Positions 24,261-32,907 of a stretch of 64,000 bases of DNA are shown here, piece by piece. A model generated the notes under the pieces. It saw nothing but the letters and a program-made list of their open reading frames with translations. It searched no databases and was not told the origin of the DNA. Position 1 is the stretch's first letter. Each line of letters starts with the position of its first letter. This stretch comes from Rubrobacter_D sp963840835 (GTDB taxonomy: Bacteria > Actinomycetota > Rubrobacteria > Rubrobacterales > Rubrobacteraceae): the NCBI GenBank assembly GCA_963840835.1, contig CAWJAM010000002.1, forward strand, positions 124,001 to 188,000. Direction: 5' to 3'. Position numbers and translations under genes: made by a program.

Positions 24261-24449
24261 CTACTTCAACAAATCTTTCAGGTTGCCCTTCTTCTCCTTC
24301 ATGTTTCCGCGGCGCTGATCCGCTCGGCCCTTGGACTTCGTGTCTTTATCGCCGGTCAGCGAGCCTGCCGCTTCCTTCATACGGCCCTTGGCCTTGTCCA
24401 TGGCGCCTTCATCTTTGTCCTGCCGGCCGCCTGATCCTCCTAAGCCCAC
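24261..24449 (-). CDS. CsbD-family stress protein
   Basis: A small, highly charged protein of the CsbD family, whose members are induced by general stress and bear a repeated K-G-x-x-K/E-x-x-G pattern. Visible here: MDKAKGRMKEAAGSLTGD, then KSKGRADQRRGNMKEKKGNLKDLLK. The GTG at 24449 is chosen because AGGAGG lies 5 nt upstream (62 residues); the ATG at 24401 would give a 46-residue core that still contains the whole motif. Intrinsically disordered and cytoplasmic; function unknown. It is convergent with the phasin-like gene and divergent from bioY. Confidence 0.82.
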   Translation of the reverse strand: MGLGGSGGRQDKDEGAMDKAKGRMKEAAGSLTGDKDTKSKGRADQRRGNMKEKKGNLKDLLK

Positions 24450-24590
24450 CTGTTCCTCCTGTTCCGGGAAACGTTCGTTACTTTTATTATACCCGAAGAC
24501 TGCGGAGAGCAAACGCCCGCGGTTGGGTATCCCTGGCGCCAGAAAACTGGGGCGAACGGTGGTAAAAGAGGTTCGGAGCAACGGAGTATC

Positions 24591-25172
24591 GTGCGCAATC
24601 GACTCTCACCGGAAAGGCTGGCGTTGAAGGCATCGACCATAACCCGCGCGGCGCTGATGGCGGCGGTCACCGCGGTGGCGGCCCAGATAACCATACCCCT
24701 GCCCTTCTCCCTGGTTCCCTTCACCTTACAGGTACTGGCCGTTATCCTCTCCGGTCTCCTTCTCGGACCACGCTATGGGGCGCTTGCGCAGGCGATCTAC
24801 GTCCTCGTGGGCGCCGTGGGGGTGCCCGTCTTCAGCGGTTTCACAGGCGGCCTCGGCCACATCTTCGGGCCCACGGGGGGGTTCCTGATCTCCTACCCTC
24901 TCGCCGCGGCACTGGCCGGCCTCGCCGCCCAGACCGTCGCGAGCGCCCCCCGACGCCGGGCGCTGTGGACGGCCTTCCTCTGGGGATGTGCGGGCCTCGC
25001 CGTCATCTACATCTTCGGGGCCTCGTGGCTAGCCGTGGTGGCAGGACTCTCCCCCACCGAGGCCATAGCGACGGGTGTCCTGCCATTCGTGATCTTCGAC
25101 CTCATAAAGGTGGCGCTGGCCGCCCTCGTCGCGGTCGCCGCAGCCCCAGCCATCGCCCCTTCGCGCACCTGA
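24591..25172 (+). CDS. bioY: Biotin transporter substrate-binding protein BioY
   Basis: BioY is the membrane S-component of an ECF-type biotin importer. The 193-residue protein has about six hydrophobic segments and the family motifs ITIPLPFSLVPFTLQVLAVILSG, LGPRYGALAQAIYVLVGAVGVPVFSGFTGG and GPTGGFLISYPLAA. Start GTG 24591. BioM and BioN (ATPase and T-component) are not adjacent, so it may use a shared energising module or work alone, as reported for some BioY proteins. It stands as a single gene and no biotin operator was recognised upstream. Confidence 0.93.
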   Translation: MRNRLSPERLALKASTITRAALMAAVTAVAAQITIPLPFSLVPFTLQVLAVILSGLLLGPRYGALAQAIYVLVGAVGVPVFSGFTGGLGHIFGPTGGFLISYPLAAALAGLAAQTVASAPRRRALWTAFLWGCAGLAVIYIFGASWLAVVAGLSPTEAIATGVLPFVIFDLIKVALAALVAVAAAPAIAPSRT

Positions 25173-25293
25173 GGCCAGGCGTAGCGCTCCGCGGAATATC
25201 TGGAGGAATCAGATAAAGGTGTCGTCGCACCGTCCGAGTATACTTATGCATGAGACGAGCGAACCACCGGAGGTCTTTCCCTTGGAGGCGAGC

Positions 25294-25845
25294 ATGCAAC
25301 AACCTACCCGCTGGCGCTTCACCGTCCACGACTACCACCGCATGGGCGAGGCAGGAATCTTGCACGAAGACGATCGGGTCGAGCTCATCGAGGGCGAGCT
25401 GGTCGAGATGGCCGCCATAGGCACCAGGCACTTCTCGTGCGTCAACCGGCTAAATCGTTTGCTTGTGATGAACGTGGACGATGAGGCCGTCGTAAGCGTC
25501 CAGAACCCGGTGAGGCTGAACGAGCACACCGAGCCCCAGCCCGACGTTACGGTTATACGCCCGCGCGACTACAGGCTCTCGCTACCCGAGCCCGAAGACG
25601 TGCTGCTCCTGATCGAGGTTTCGGATACCACCCTCGCCTACGACCGCGGGGTGAAGCTGCAGCTCTACGCGCGCTCTGGAATAGGGGAGGTCTGGATCGT
25701 AGACCTCCCCGCCGAAACCATCGAACGATACACCGACCCGTCCGGTGACGGCTACCGGCGCGTAGAGCAGGCGCGTCGCGGGCAGACGCTGCAATCTACC
25801 GCGCTACCCGGCCTGACCCCGGCCGTGGACGAAGTGCTCGACTGA
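25294..25845 (+). CDS. Uma2-family (DUF820) putative restriction-like nuclease
   Basis: A 183-residue protein of the Uma2 family with a predicted PD-(D/E)XK nuclease fold. Visible core: the N-terminal WRFTVHDYHRMGEAGIL, the strand RVELIEGELVEM, NPVRLNEHTEPQPDVTVI with the conserved P-D-V, and the catalytic strand VLLLIEVSDTTLAYDRGVKLQLYARSGIGEVWIVD. The ATG at 25294 is preferred because GGAGG lies 6 nt upstream; in-frame ATGs at 25219 and 25246 would extend it. These proteins occur in many copies in some genomes with unclear function. No toxin, methylase or phage gene is nearby. Confidence 0.85.
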   Translation: MQQPTRWRFTVHDYHRMGEAGILHEDDRVELIEGELVEMAAIGTRHFSCVNRLNRLLVMNVDDEAVVSVQNPVRLNEHTEPQPDVTVIRPRDYRLSLPEPEDVLLLIEVSDTTLAYDRGVKLQLYARSGIGEVWIVDLPAETIERYTDPSGDGYRRVEQARRGQTLQSTALPGLTPAVDEVLD

Positions 25846-25881
25846 CACCGCCCGCCCATCGGCCTGCGTCCTCTGGTGTCC

Positions 25882-25910
25882 GTGGATTCCCGCTTTCGCG
25901 GGAATGACGA
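25882..25910. repeat. Dispersed palindrome, GTGGATTCCCGC family, copy 1
   Basis: ATTCCCGC (25886-25893) pairs with GCGGGAAT (25898-25905), flanked by GTGG and GACGA. Further copies are at 34528-34560 and 37421-37452. All lie between genes, after stop codons or ahead of promoters. Confidence 0.75.
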
Positions 25911-25944
25911 GTGGATAACGAACCTTGTTTCTGTTGCCTGAATT

Positions 25945-27285
25945 TTAAGCTGCGGAGTCTACAGCGCGTCCGAGAACGGCGAGTCCTTCCTCCAGTTCCT
26001 CGTCGGTGATGACGAAGGGCATCAGGGTGCGGATGCAGTTGCCGTACTGGCCGGCGCTCGAGAGCAGGAGCCCCTGTTGGAGGGCCGTCTCGATCACCCT
26101 CTGGGTCCGCTCCTTGTCGGGCGTCTTGCTCTCGGCGTCCTTGACGAACTCCATCGCGATCATCGGGCCCCTGCCGCGCACGTCGCCGACGAAGTCGGGG
26201 TGACGGTCCTGGATCTCGCGCATCGCGCCCATGACGCGCCCGCCGAGGGCGTTGGCGCGCGCGAGTAGGTCGTCCTCCTCGAAACCCTCGAGTACGGCGA
26301 GGGCGGCGGCGCAGGCTACCGGGTTTCCGCCGTAGGTGGTGCCGAGGCCCCCGACGTGGACGGAGTCCATGATCTCCGCCTTCCCCGTGACGCCTGCTAT
26401 GGGCAGGCCCCCGCCCATGCTCTTGGCCGTTGTCATGATGTCAGGCTCGACCCCGGAGTGCTCGATGGCGAACATCTTGCCCGTCCTGCCGAAACCCGTC
26501 TGGACCTCGTCCGCGATCATCAAGATGCCGTGCCTGTCACACAACTCGCGCAGTTGCCTGAGATAGAAGTCCGGGAACGGTATGAAGCCGCCCTCCCCGA
26601 TCACCGGCTCGACGATAATCGCGGCGACGCTACTGGGGTGCACCGTGCTGACGAACGCCTTCTCGATGGTCGCAAAGCAGTCGCCCTGGCAGCCGCCGGA
26701 GCAGTCCCTGCCCGCCGGGCAGCGATACGCGTAGGGAGCAGGTACCCTGTAGACTTCGGGGACGAACGGCCCGAAGCCCTTCTTGTAAGGGTCGGTCTTG
26801 CCGGTGAGCGTCATCGCAAACATCGTGCGCCCGTGGAAGGAGTTCTCGAAGGCGATCACCGCCGGACGCCCCGTGTAGTAGCGCGCGATCTTGGCCGCGT
26901 TCTCGACCGCCTCAGCCCCTGAGTTGACGAAGAAGGACCGCTTCTCCGTGTCGCCCGGCGCCATCGCGTTCAGCCTCTCGGCTAGCTCTGAGATAGCCCT
27001 CATACTCGGTCACGTAGAAGCAGCTGTGGGTGAGCCTCTCGACCTGCGCCTTTACCGCCTCGACCACCCGAGAGTCCGTGTGCCCAACGTTCATCACGCC
27101 TATGCCGCCGCCAAAGTCTATGAACGTGTTGCCGTCGACATCCGTTAGCAAGGCGCCTTTCGCCTCTCTGGCGAACATCGGCGTCGCGATCCAACGCCGG
27201 CCGAAACAGCCTTGTAGCGTCGCTCCATCAACTCCCGGCTCTTCGGACCCGGTATCTCGGTCTTGATCCTCGTCGACTCAAGCAT
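25945..27285 (-). pseudogene. gabT: GABA aminotransferase-like gene with two frameshifts
   Basis: A class III PLP transaminase related to 4-aminobutyrate aminotransferase, broken across three frames. The start ATG 27285 follows GAGGTGG and begins LESTRIKTEIPGPKSRELMERR. The frame then shifts near 27183-27190 (one base missing), continues with MFAREAKGALLTDVDGNTF to HSCFYVTEYEGYL, and shifts back near 26985-26995 (one base extra) into ELAERLNAMAPGDTEKRSFFV, which runs intact to the stop. The PLP lysine (TTAKSMGGGLPIAGV) and the GIRTL-like CIRTLMPFVIT end are preserved. Either the gene is decaying or the assembly has small indels here; the permease next to it is broken too. A TATACT (27325-27320) may be its -10 element. 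Confidence 0.8.
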
Positions 27286-27492
27286 CTCGCCACCTCTTCC
27301 TGTCGGCCTGATCCGTTCCAGTATACCCGCCGTCCGCTCCCAGGCGATACCCCCGAGCGAGGTGCCTTACGCTCCTGACCCTTTGCGTGTTGGGCAGGCG
27401 CGTACAGGTGCGGACGCCCGAGAAGCGGGGCGTCTCGAACGAGCTCGGCCGGCCCTTAGCGGAACGACTGTTTCACACCTCTATTCGGGCTA
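27286..27492. other. Intergenic stretch between the gabP-like and gabT-like genes
   Basis: 207 bp without an ORF of clear coding character. It holds a TATACT -10-like element (27325-27320, minus strand) that could serve gabT. No hairpin terminator or known repeat was seen. Confidence 0.4.
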
Positions 27493-28954
27493 TCAGGAGG
27501 TCGTCTCCGACTCTCTCCTCGTCTCCGATTCTCTGATCACCTCGGAAGGGTCCCTCTGCGGGGGTCCGAACGCCTTGCGCAGCATGTAGGCTACCATCAT
27601 CACGCCGAGGCTTATAAGGCTGGCGATCAACAGGGGACGCAGGTCATCGATGAAGAACATAGCGACCAGCACGGCCAGAATGCCTACTATCGAGAGGTAG
27701 GTCAACCAAGGATAGAACCACATCTTTATCTGCAGCAGCTCTGGATTCTCTCGCTCCAGGCGGCGGCGCATCACGAGCTCCGAGATGGCGATCAGGAGGT
27801 AGACAAAGAGGGCTATGGCACCAGAGGCGTTGATCAGCCACGTGAAGACCTCGACGGGGAAGAAGTAGAAGATCGCGACTGACACGTATGCGAAGATAGT
27901 CCCTGTGAGGATAGCCCAGATCGGCACGCCACGGCGGGTAGTGTTGGTCATGAACTTTGGCGCGTCGTTGTGCCTGGTGAGGGCGAAGAGCATGCGGGAG
28001 GTCGTATACAGGCTGGAGTTGAGGACGGAGAGGACGGCGGTCAGGACCACGAAGTTCATCAGCGTCCCCGACCCCGGTATCCCGATCCTCTCGAACGCCA
28101 GGGTAAACGGGCTCTTGAGCACGTCGTCGGTGAAAGGAGTGTTCCAAGGCACTATCGCCGCGACGAAGAAGACCGAGATCACGTAGAAGAGCAGGACCCT
28201 GTAGATGACGGCGTTGGTAGCCCTTGCGACGTTTCTCCCCGGCTCATTCGACTCGGCGGCGGCAATGGTAACGATCTCAGCCCCGACGAAGGCGAAGATC
28301 ACGGTCGCAACCCGCCGAGAACATCGCCAAGGGCCCGTTCGGGAAGAAGCCCCCGTCGGCGTAGAGGTTCGAGAGACCGGGCGAGTCTCCGCCTGGCCAC
28401 AACCCGATCACGAACAACGCCCCAAGGACGATAAAGATAACGATAGCCACGACCTTGATGCCGGCGAACCAGAACTCGAACTCGCCGTAGGAGCCGACGG
28501 AGTAAAGGTTGGTGCCGGTGAGCAGCAAGACGAGGACCAGAGCGATGAGCCAGGGCGGTACGCCTGGTACGTATTGCCCCAGGATGGACGCCGCCACCGT
28601 GGCCTCGAATCCGACAACGATCGCCCAGAAGTACCAGTAGAGCCACCCGATGGAGAACCCCGCCCAATTGCCCAGGGCCATCCTGCCGTAGTCAGAGAAG
28701 GAGCCGACCGAAGGCTGGGCGACCGCCATCTCCCCGAGCATGCGCATGATCAGGATGAGGAGAGTGCCGGTCAGCAGGTAGGTCAGTATGGTCGCCGGAC
28801 CAGCCTGGTTTAGTATCGGCCCGGTCCCCACGAAGAGGCCTGCCCCGATGATCCCCCCGAGCGAGATCATGGTCATGTGCCGTCTCTTCAGGCCTGGTTG
28901 CAGGTGTCCTTCCTGGCCAGACCCGCCGCTCTTCTCTGTCGCCGCTTCAGCCAT
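27493..28954 (-). pseudogene. Amino acid permease (GabP/AnsP-like, APC superfamily), frameshifted
   Basis: A 12-segment amino acid/proton symporter of the APC superfamily split by a frameshift near 28307-28312. The first half (from ATG 28954, MAEAATEKSGG) contains LKRRHMTMISLGGIIGAGLFVGTG, the GabP/AnsP entry motif. The second half resumes as IFAFVGAEIVTIAAAESNEPGRNVARATN and continues to the C-terminus. The break falls just before the conserved FVGxEIVTIAAAE loop, at AMFSAG. Amino acids such as GABA, asparagine or phenylalanine are possible substrates. It lies on the same strand as the broken gabT-like gene and probably formed a GABA uptake unit with it. Confidence 0.8.
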
Positions 28955-29007
28955 CAATTCCCCTTCCCCTACGTCTACGCCCTCCCCGCGCAGCTTACAC
29001 GTTTCAG

Positions 29008-29137
29008 CGGGTATCGGGAAGTTAAATTTCCCGATACCCGCGCCTTCAGCCATCAGCTATCAGCGAAAAACAAGAAGCTGAAGGCTGATAGCTGACAGCG
29101 CGGTTCGCAAGAGGCTCAGCCTCTTGCGAACCGCGCT
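29008..29137. repeat. Compound three-hairpin repeat, copy 2
   Basis: First stem CGGGTATCGGGAA (29008-29020) with its complement to 29040. Middle imperfect stem (about 29044-29096) made of TCAGC/GCTGA units around an A-rich loop. Third stem of 19 bp, from 29097-29115 to 29119-29137, which reaches into the last codon positions and stop of ald. The outer stems differ in sequence from those of the other copies while the architecture is the same. Confidence 0.8.
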
Positions 29138-30257
29138 ACCCGAGGATCTTCCCGGCGTCGGTGTACGAGAGGTCGTGGGCCTCGGCTACCGGCTCGGAGA
29201 CGAGGTCCCCGCGCAGCGTACTGAGTCCTTTGGCCAGAGACTTGTCTTCGGCCGCAGCGCCCTCTAGGCCCTTGTCGGCTATCTGGATCAGGTACGGCAA
29301 CGTCGCGCTGGTCAGTGCGAGCGTCGAGGTCCTGGCCACGGCGCCTGGTATGTTGGCGACGCAGTAGTGAACGACGCCCTCCTCGACGTACGTGGGATCG
29401 GAGTGCGTCGTCGGCCTCGCCGTCTCTATGCACCCACCCTGGTCGATGGCGACGTCGGCGACCACGCTCCCGGGACGCATGCTCGCAACCATCTCGCGCG
29501 AGACGAGCTTGGGCGCCTTGGCCCCGTGTACCAATACGGCACCTATGACCACGTCGGCCTGCCTGACGTAGGCGGCGGTCCTGGCGCGGTTCGGAACAAC
29601 CAGGTCGGCCCTTCCCTCGAAGATGTCAGAGAGGTAGGCGAGCCGCTTGGGGCTGATGTCGAGCACGCTCACCAGCGCCCGCATGCCGAGGGCTATCTTG
29701 GCGGCCTCGGTGCCGACGACACCACCCCCGATGATCGTGACCTTCGCCGCAGGGGTTCCGGGAACGCCACCAAGCAACAGCCCTGCACCACCTTGAGGAC
29801 TCTCCAGGTGGTGCGCTGCTGCCTGAACGGACATCCTGCCCGCCACCTCGCTCATGGGCGTGAGGAGCGGCAGAAGACCGTCAGGCGTCTCGACCGTCTC
29901 GTAGGCGATGGAGTTGATCTTACGCTCCATCAAGAACTCCGTGAGCCCCTTGTCAGCGGCCAGATGCAAATAAGTGAAGAGCTGCTGACCCTCTCTGAAC
30001 CGGTCGTATTCTTCGGGGACGGGCTCCTTTACCTTCACAATAAGGTCCGCGGCCTCAAAGACCTCGCCGGGCCCATCGACGAGCCGTGCGCCTGCCTCTT
30101 CGTACTCCTCGTCCGAAAAGCCGGCACCATCACCCGCACCAGCCTGGACCACCACTTCCTGGCCGTGGTGCACCAGCTCGGCAACCCCGTCGGGCTGCAT
30201 GGAGACGCGGCCCTCCATGTCCTTGATCTCCCCGGGTACCCCTACAACCGTCGCCAT
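29136..30257 (-). CDS. ald: Alanine dehydrogenase
   Basis: It interconverts alanine and pyruvate plus ammonia with NAD. The 373-residue protein begins MATVVGVPGEIKDMEGRVSMQP, with the substrate arginine; the pyruvate-binding lysine lies in LIVKVKEPVPEEY, the catalytic histidine in TYLHLAADKG, the Rossmann motif in VTIIGGGVVGTEAAKIALGM and the catalytic aspartate in VVADVAIDQGGCIET. Start ATG 30257 is chosen over 30284 because AAAGGAA lies 5 nt upstream. It has its own promoter (30296-30324). In this region it would regenerate pyruvate, the probable amino acceptor of putrescine-type transaminases; that is inference. Confidence 0.95.
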   Translation of the reverse strand: MATVVGVPGEIKDMEGRVSMQPDGVAELVHHGQEVVVQAGAGDGAGFSDEEYEEAGARLVDGPGEVFEAADLIVKVKEPVPEEYDRFREGQQLFTYLHLAADKGLTEFLMERKINSIAYETVETPDGLLPLLTPMSEVAGRMSVQAAAHHLESPQGGAGLLLGGVPGTPAAKVTIIGGGVVGTEAAKIALGMRALVSVLDISPKRLAYLSDIFEGRADLVVPNRARTAAYVRQADVVIGAVLVHGAKAPKLVSREMVASMRPGSVVADVAIDQGGCIETARPTTHSDPTYVEEGVVHYCVANIPGAVARTSTLALTSATLPYLIQIADKGLEGAAAEDKSLAKGLSTLRGDLVSEPVAEAHDLSYTDAGKILG

Positions 30258-30295
30258 AACGTTCCTTTCCCTCGCTGCACCCACGCTCTCAGTAC

Positions 30296-30324
30296 CTTAT
30301 AGCAAGGTTACTATAAACGTGCAA
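30296..30324 (-). promoter_or_regulatory. ald promoter
   Basis: Minus strand: TTGCAC (30324-30319), 17 nt, TATAAG (30301-30296), preceded by TGC as an extended -10. The transcription start near 30289 gives a leader of about 32 nt. Confidence 0.65.
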
Positions 30325-30349
30325 TGATGCTGGCAGAGGCCACGGGGTG

Positions 30350-31504
30350 TCAGTCTGCCCGCCTGCCGTTGGAGTCCGTGCCTGTACGCAACCACAACGA
30401 GACGTGCTGTGGCTGCATCGTATCGTTCACCACCGAGACCAGCTCGTTGCTGAGCGTGGCGAGGTTCGTCTCCTCGCGCAAGCGGGCGGAGAAGGCGCCG
30501 AGTATCTGTGCGGCGTCGTACTTTCTGCGGTAGAAGCGCCGATCTATAAACGTTTGCGTGCGACGGCGCAGGGGGTTGAACAGGGCCGCAATCGCGAGGG
30601 TGGAGACGACGACCTCGAGTTGGGGCTGCTCGTGGCCGGCGAGGGCACGTAAGACCGTCTGTGCTAGCGTCACGCCGCCCACATAGAGTGCGACCAGCAT
30701 CACCGTCAGGGAGCCGTAGACCAGGGTGCGGTTTATGACCACGTCTATGTCGAACAGGCGCGAGCGCAGCATCGCTATGCCTATCGAGAGCGGGATCATC
30801 AGCCCGGACGCGTCCATCAACAGCATGCTCAACATCCGCTGCCCCACTTCCCGGGGCGGTAGGTCTACCGCTGCTTCCACGGTGAATACAGTCGCCAGGG
30901 TGCCCACGATAGCAACGGCCACCCCGAAGACGACCCACTTGGTTTGCTGGCGCTCGGTCCGTTCCGAGACGCGGGCGTAGCGGTAGATCTGGGCCATCAG
31001 GAAGCTGCCCCACACCGCCACGACGGCCGCGATGAAAAGGGGTGGCGGCCAGCTAAGCGGGCCGAATGGCGTGAAGTTCCAAAGACCGAAGAAGAAAACG
31101 CCGTAGATCAGCGCCAGCCAGCGCGTCCAGCGTGGCACGAAGTGGCCGCTAGGGAAGAGGTAGAAAAAGAGCATCCACGCTATGTAGCCGATGTACGTCA
31201 GGATCAGGCCCAACGTGATCCCCAGGAAGGGATACGGCTTCTCGATCGTGCTTGGGGTCGGGAGGTAGAGGGCGTTTAGCGGCCCCCACACCACCAGCAT
31301 AGTTGCGACGAGCAAAGCCACGGGATCTTCGGAGCGGCGCCAGAAGATGACGATCGCGACAGCGGCGAAAACGGAGACGAAGACCGTGTCGAGGGCCACG
31401 TTGTAGAGGGCGTATGCGCCTGCGGAGAGCCCGAGATTCGCGAGGGCGGCGCTTACGTTATCGGTGGGATAGGCTAGCGTGGCATAGCGGGCAGGGACAC
31501 TCAT
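30350..31504 (-). CDS. Membrane sensor-like protein without kinase domain, paralog 1
   Basis: A 384-residue integral membrane protein with about seven to nine hydrophobic segments, ending in a cytosolic tail FNPLRRRTQTFIDRRFYRRKYDAAQILGAFSARLREETNLATLSNELVSVVNDTMQPQHVSLWLR. This core is known as the N-terminal part of some actinobacterial and chloroflexal sensor kinases, but here no histidine-kinase or cyclase domain follows. The in-frame region upstream encodes LPARVAWVAIAVVTLGAFAM, which aligns with the first membrane segment of paralog 3, and an ATG with GGTGG exists at 31597 (MQQIERSRRR), but a TGA at 31567-31565 interrupts it. Thus the annotated start is the first ATG after that stop. 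Function unknown; see paralogs at 31654 and 32895. Confidence 0.75.
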   Translation of the reverse strand: MSVPARYATLAYPTDNVSAALANLGLSAGAYALYNVALDTVFVSVFAAVAIVIFWRRSEDPVALLVATMLVVWGPLNALYLPTPSTIEKPYPFLGITLGLILTYIGYIAWMLFFYLFPSGHFVPRWTRWLALIYGVFFFGLWNFTPFGPLSWPPPLFIAAVVAVWGSFLMAQIYRYARVSERTERQQTKWVVFGVAVAIVGTLATVFTVEAAVDLPPREVGQRMLSMLLMDASGLMIPLSIGIAMLRSRLFDIDVVINRTLVYGSLTVMLVALYVGGVTLAQTVLRALAGHEQPQLEVVVSTLAIAALFNPLRRRTQTFIDRRFYRRKYDAAQILGAFSARLREETNLATLSNELVSVVNDTMQPQHVSLWLRTGTDSNGRRAD

Positions 31505-31653
31505 TGCGAAGGCACCAAGCGTGACAACGGCAATCGCAACCCAGGCTACCCTGGCAGGTAGAAGTCAACGCCTGCGGGATCGCTCTATCTGTTGCATTGT
31601 GTCCACCGTTACGACACCACCCTACACAATCTCTTCGCATGCTGGGGTATACA

Positions 31654-32907
31654 TCACGGCCGCCTGTCTGTTTGCTCGCCAGGGGTCGTGTCGGGACGGA
31701 GCCACAACGAGACGTGCTCGGGCTGCATCGTCTCCCTCACTACTCCCACTAGCGCGGAGTTCAGCGCGTCGAGATCCGTCTCGCTCCTGAGCCTGGTCGA
31801 GAAAGCTTCCAAAATCTTTGCGGCGTCGTACTTTCTGCGGTAGAAGCGCCGATCCACGAACGCCTGCACCCGGCGCCTGAGCGGATTGAAAAGGGCGGCG
31901 ATGGCAAGCGTGGAGACGACGATGGCGAGTTGTGGCAGCTTCTCCTGGCCGGTGAGCCCGGCGAAGACTCTTTGCAACAAGACGATGCCGCCGAAGTAGA
32001 CTACCCCGAGCGTCGCGCTCAGAATAGCGTAGACCAGGGTAAGATTGATGACCACTTCTATGTCGTAGAGGCGGTGTTTTACGATCGCTATGCCCGTGAA
32101 GACCGGCAAACCGAGCAACGAGACAGACATGACCACGATACTGGCCGGCACGCTTTCGGGAATGAGCAAGACACCCACGCAGACGCCGCTGACCACCACC
32201 GCGCCCCCGTATGCGAGCCACTTGATCTGCTCGCGTTGCTCGCTCCGAGCGCGCCGGAGCCGAACGATGAGCGAGACGACCGATGCCACCATGGAGCCCG
32301 CAGCCACGATGCTACCTGAGACTCCCAGCACCCACACAACGGGGCTATCGACGCCGTAGGGGTTGGCGATCTGCGGGAAGTCTACGAGCGGGCCAGCCTT
32401 CAGCGCGTTGCCCACCACGCCGCCGGCGGTTCCGAGCGCGACGCCCCAGGCCACGGGCCGCCAGCGGGGCGAGGGTAACCGGCCATCGGGGAACAACAGC
32501 AGTAGCAAGCTCGCGGGGGCATAAACCAGGAGTGTCCACAACCACGAACTGAACCACGCCGCCGTCTCGCCGAGGCTACTTGTGCCGAAACCGCTCGCGA
32601 GCCAGAACTCGGCGTAGTTCCCCACGAAGGAGTTGAGGCCTATAGTCACGCCTACGCTGCAGAAGAGCCAACCTATGGTGTTGCGGGGGTGGCGGGAAGC
32701 GATGATCGCGCCCACGACCGAGAAGGTGAGCAGCGTAACCAGGTCAGCGACCAGGCTGCCATCCTCTGTCTCGCCGCCGAACGGGAGCTCCGGAACGGTG
32801 GATCTCGTCACGAGATCCAACGCGATCCCGCCCAAGAGCAACGCCACGGATATCGTCACCAGCGACCAGGCAAGCCAGGCGGCAGCGCGCTGTCTCATCC
32901 GGCCCAT
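31654..32907 (-). CDS. Membrane sensor-like protein without kinase domain, paralog 2
   Basis: A protein of about 417 residues with a signal-anchor-like N-terminus (WLAWSLVTISVALLLGGIAL) and about eight hydrophobic segments. It then has the shared cytosolic tail RLYDIEVVINLTLVYAILSATLGVVYFGG, FNPLRRRVQAFVDRRFYRRKYDAAKILEAFSTRLRSETDLDALNSALVGVVRETMQPEHVSLWLRP. Starts at 32907 or 32898; the latter overlaps the stop of paralog 3 as ATGA, so translation is coupled. There is no catalytic domain. The family tail is usually followed by GAF or kinase modules in full-length sensors, so this may be a stand-alone partner or scaffold. Function unknown. Confidence 0.75.
   Translation of the reverse strand: MGRMRQRAAAWLAWSLVTISVALLLGGIALDLVTRSTVPELPFGGETEDGSLVADLVTLLTFSVVGAIIASRHPRNTIGWLFCSVGVTIGLNSFVGNYAEFWLASGFGTSSLGETAAWFSSWLWTLLVYAPASLLLLLFPDGRLPSPRWRPVAWGVALGTAGGVVGNALKAGPLVDFPQIANPYGVDSPVVWVLGVSGSIVAAGSMVASVVSLIVRLRRARSEQREQIKWLAYGGAVVVSGVCVGVLLIPESVPASIVVMSVSLLGLPVFTGIAIVKHRLYDIEVVINLTLVYAILSATLGVVYFGGIVLLQRVFAGLTGQEKLPQLAIVVSTLAIAALFNPLRRRVQAFVDRRFYRRKYDAAKILEAFSTRLRSETDLDALNSALVGVVRETMQPEHVSLWLRPDTTPGEQTDRRP

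Noticed and set aside
24591..25172. Biotin-operon regulatory site upstream of bioY
   Set aside because: No convincing palindrome or known operator was found in the roughly 140 bp between the CsbD and BioY starts.
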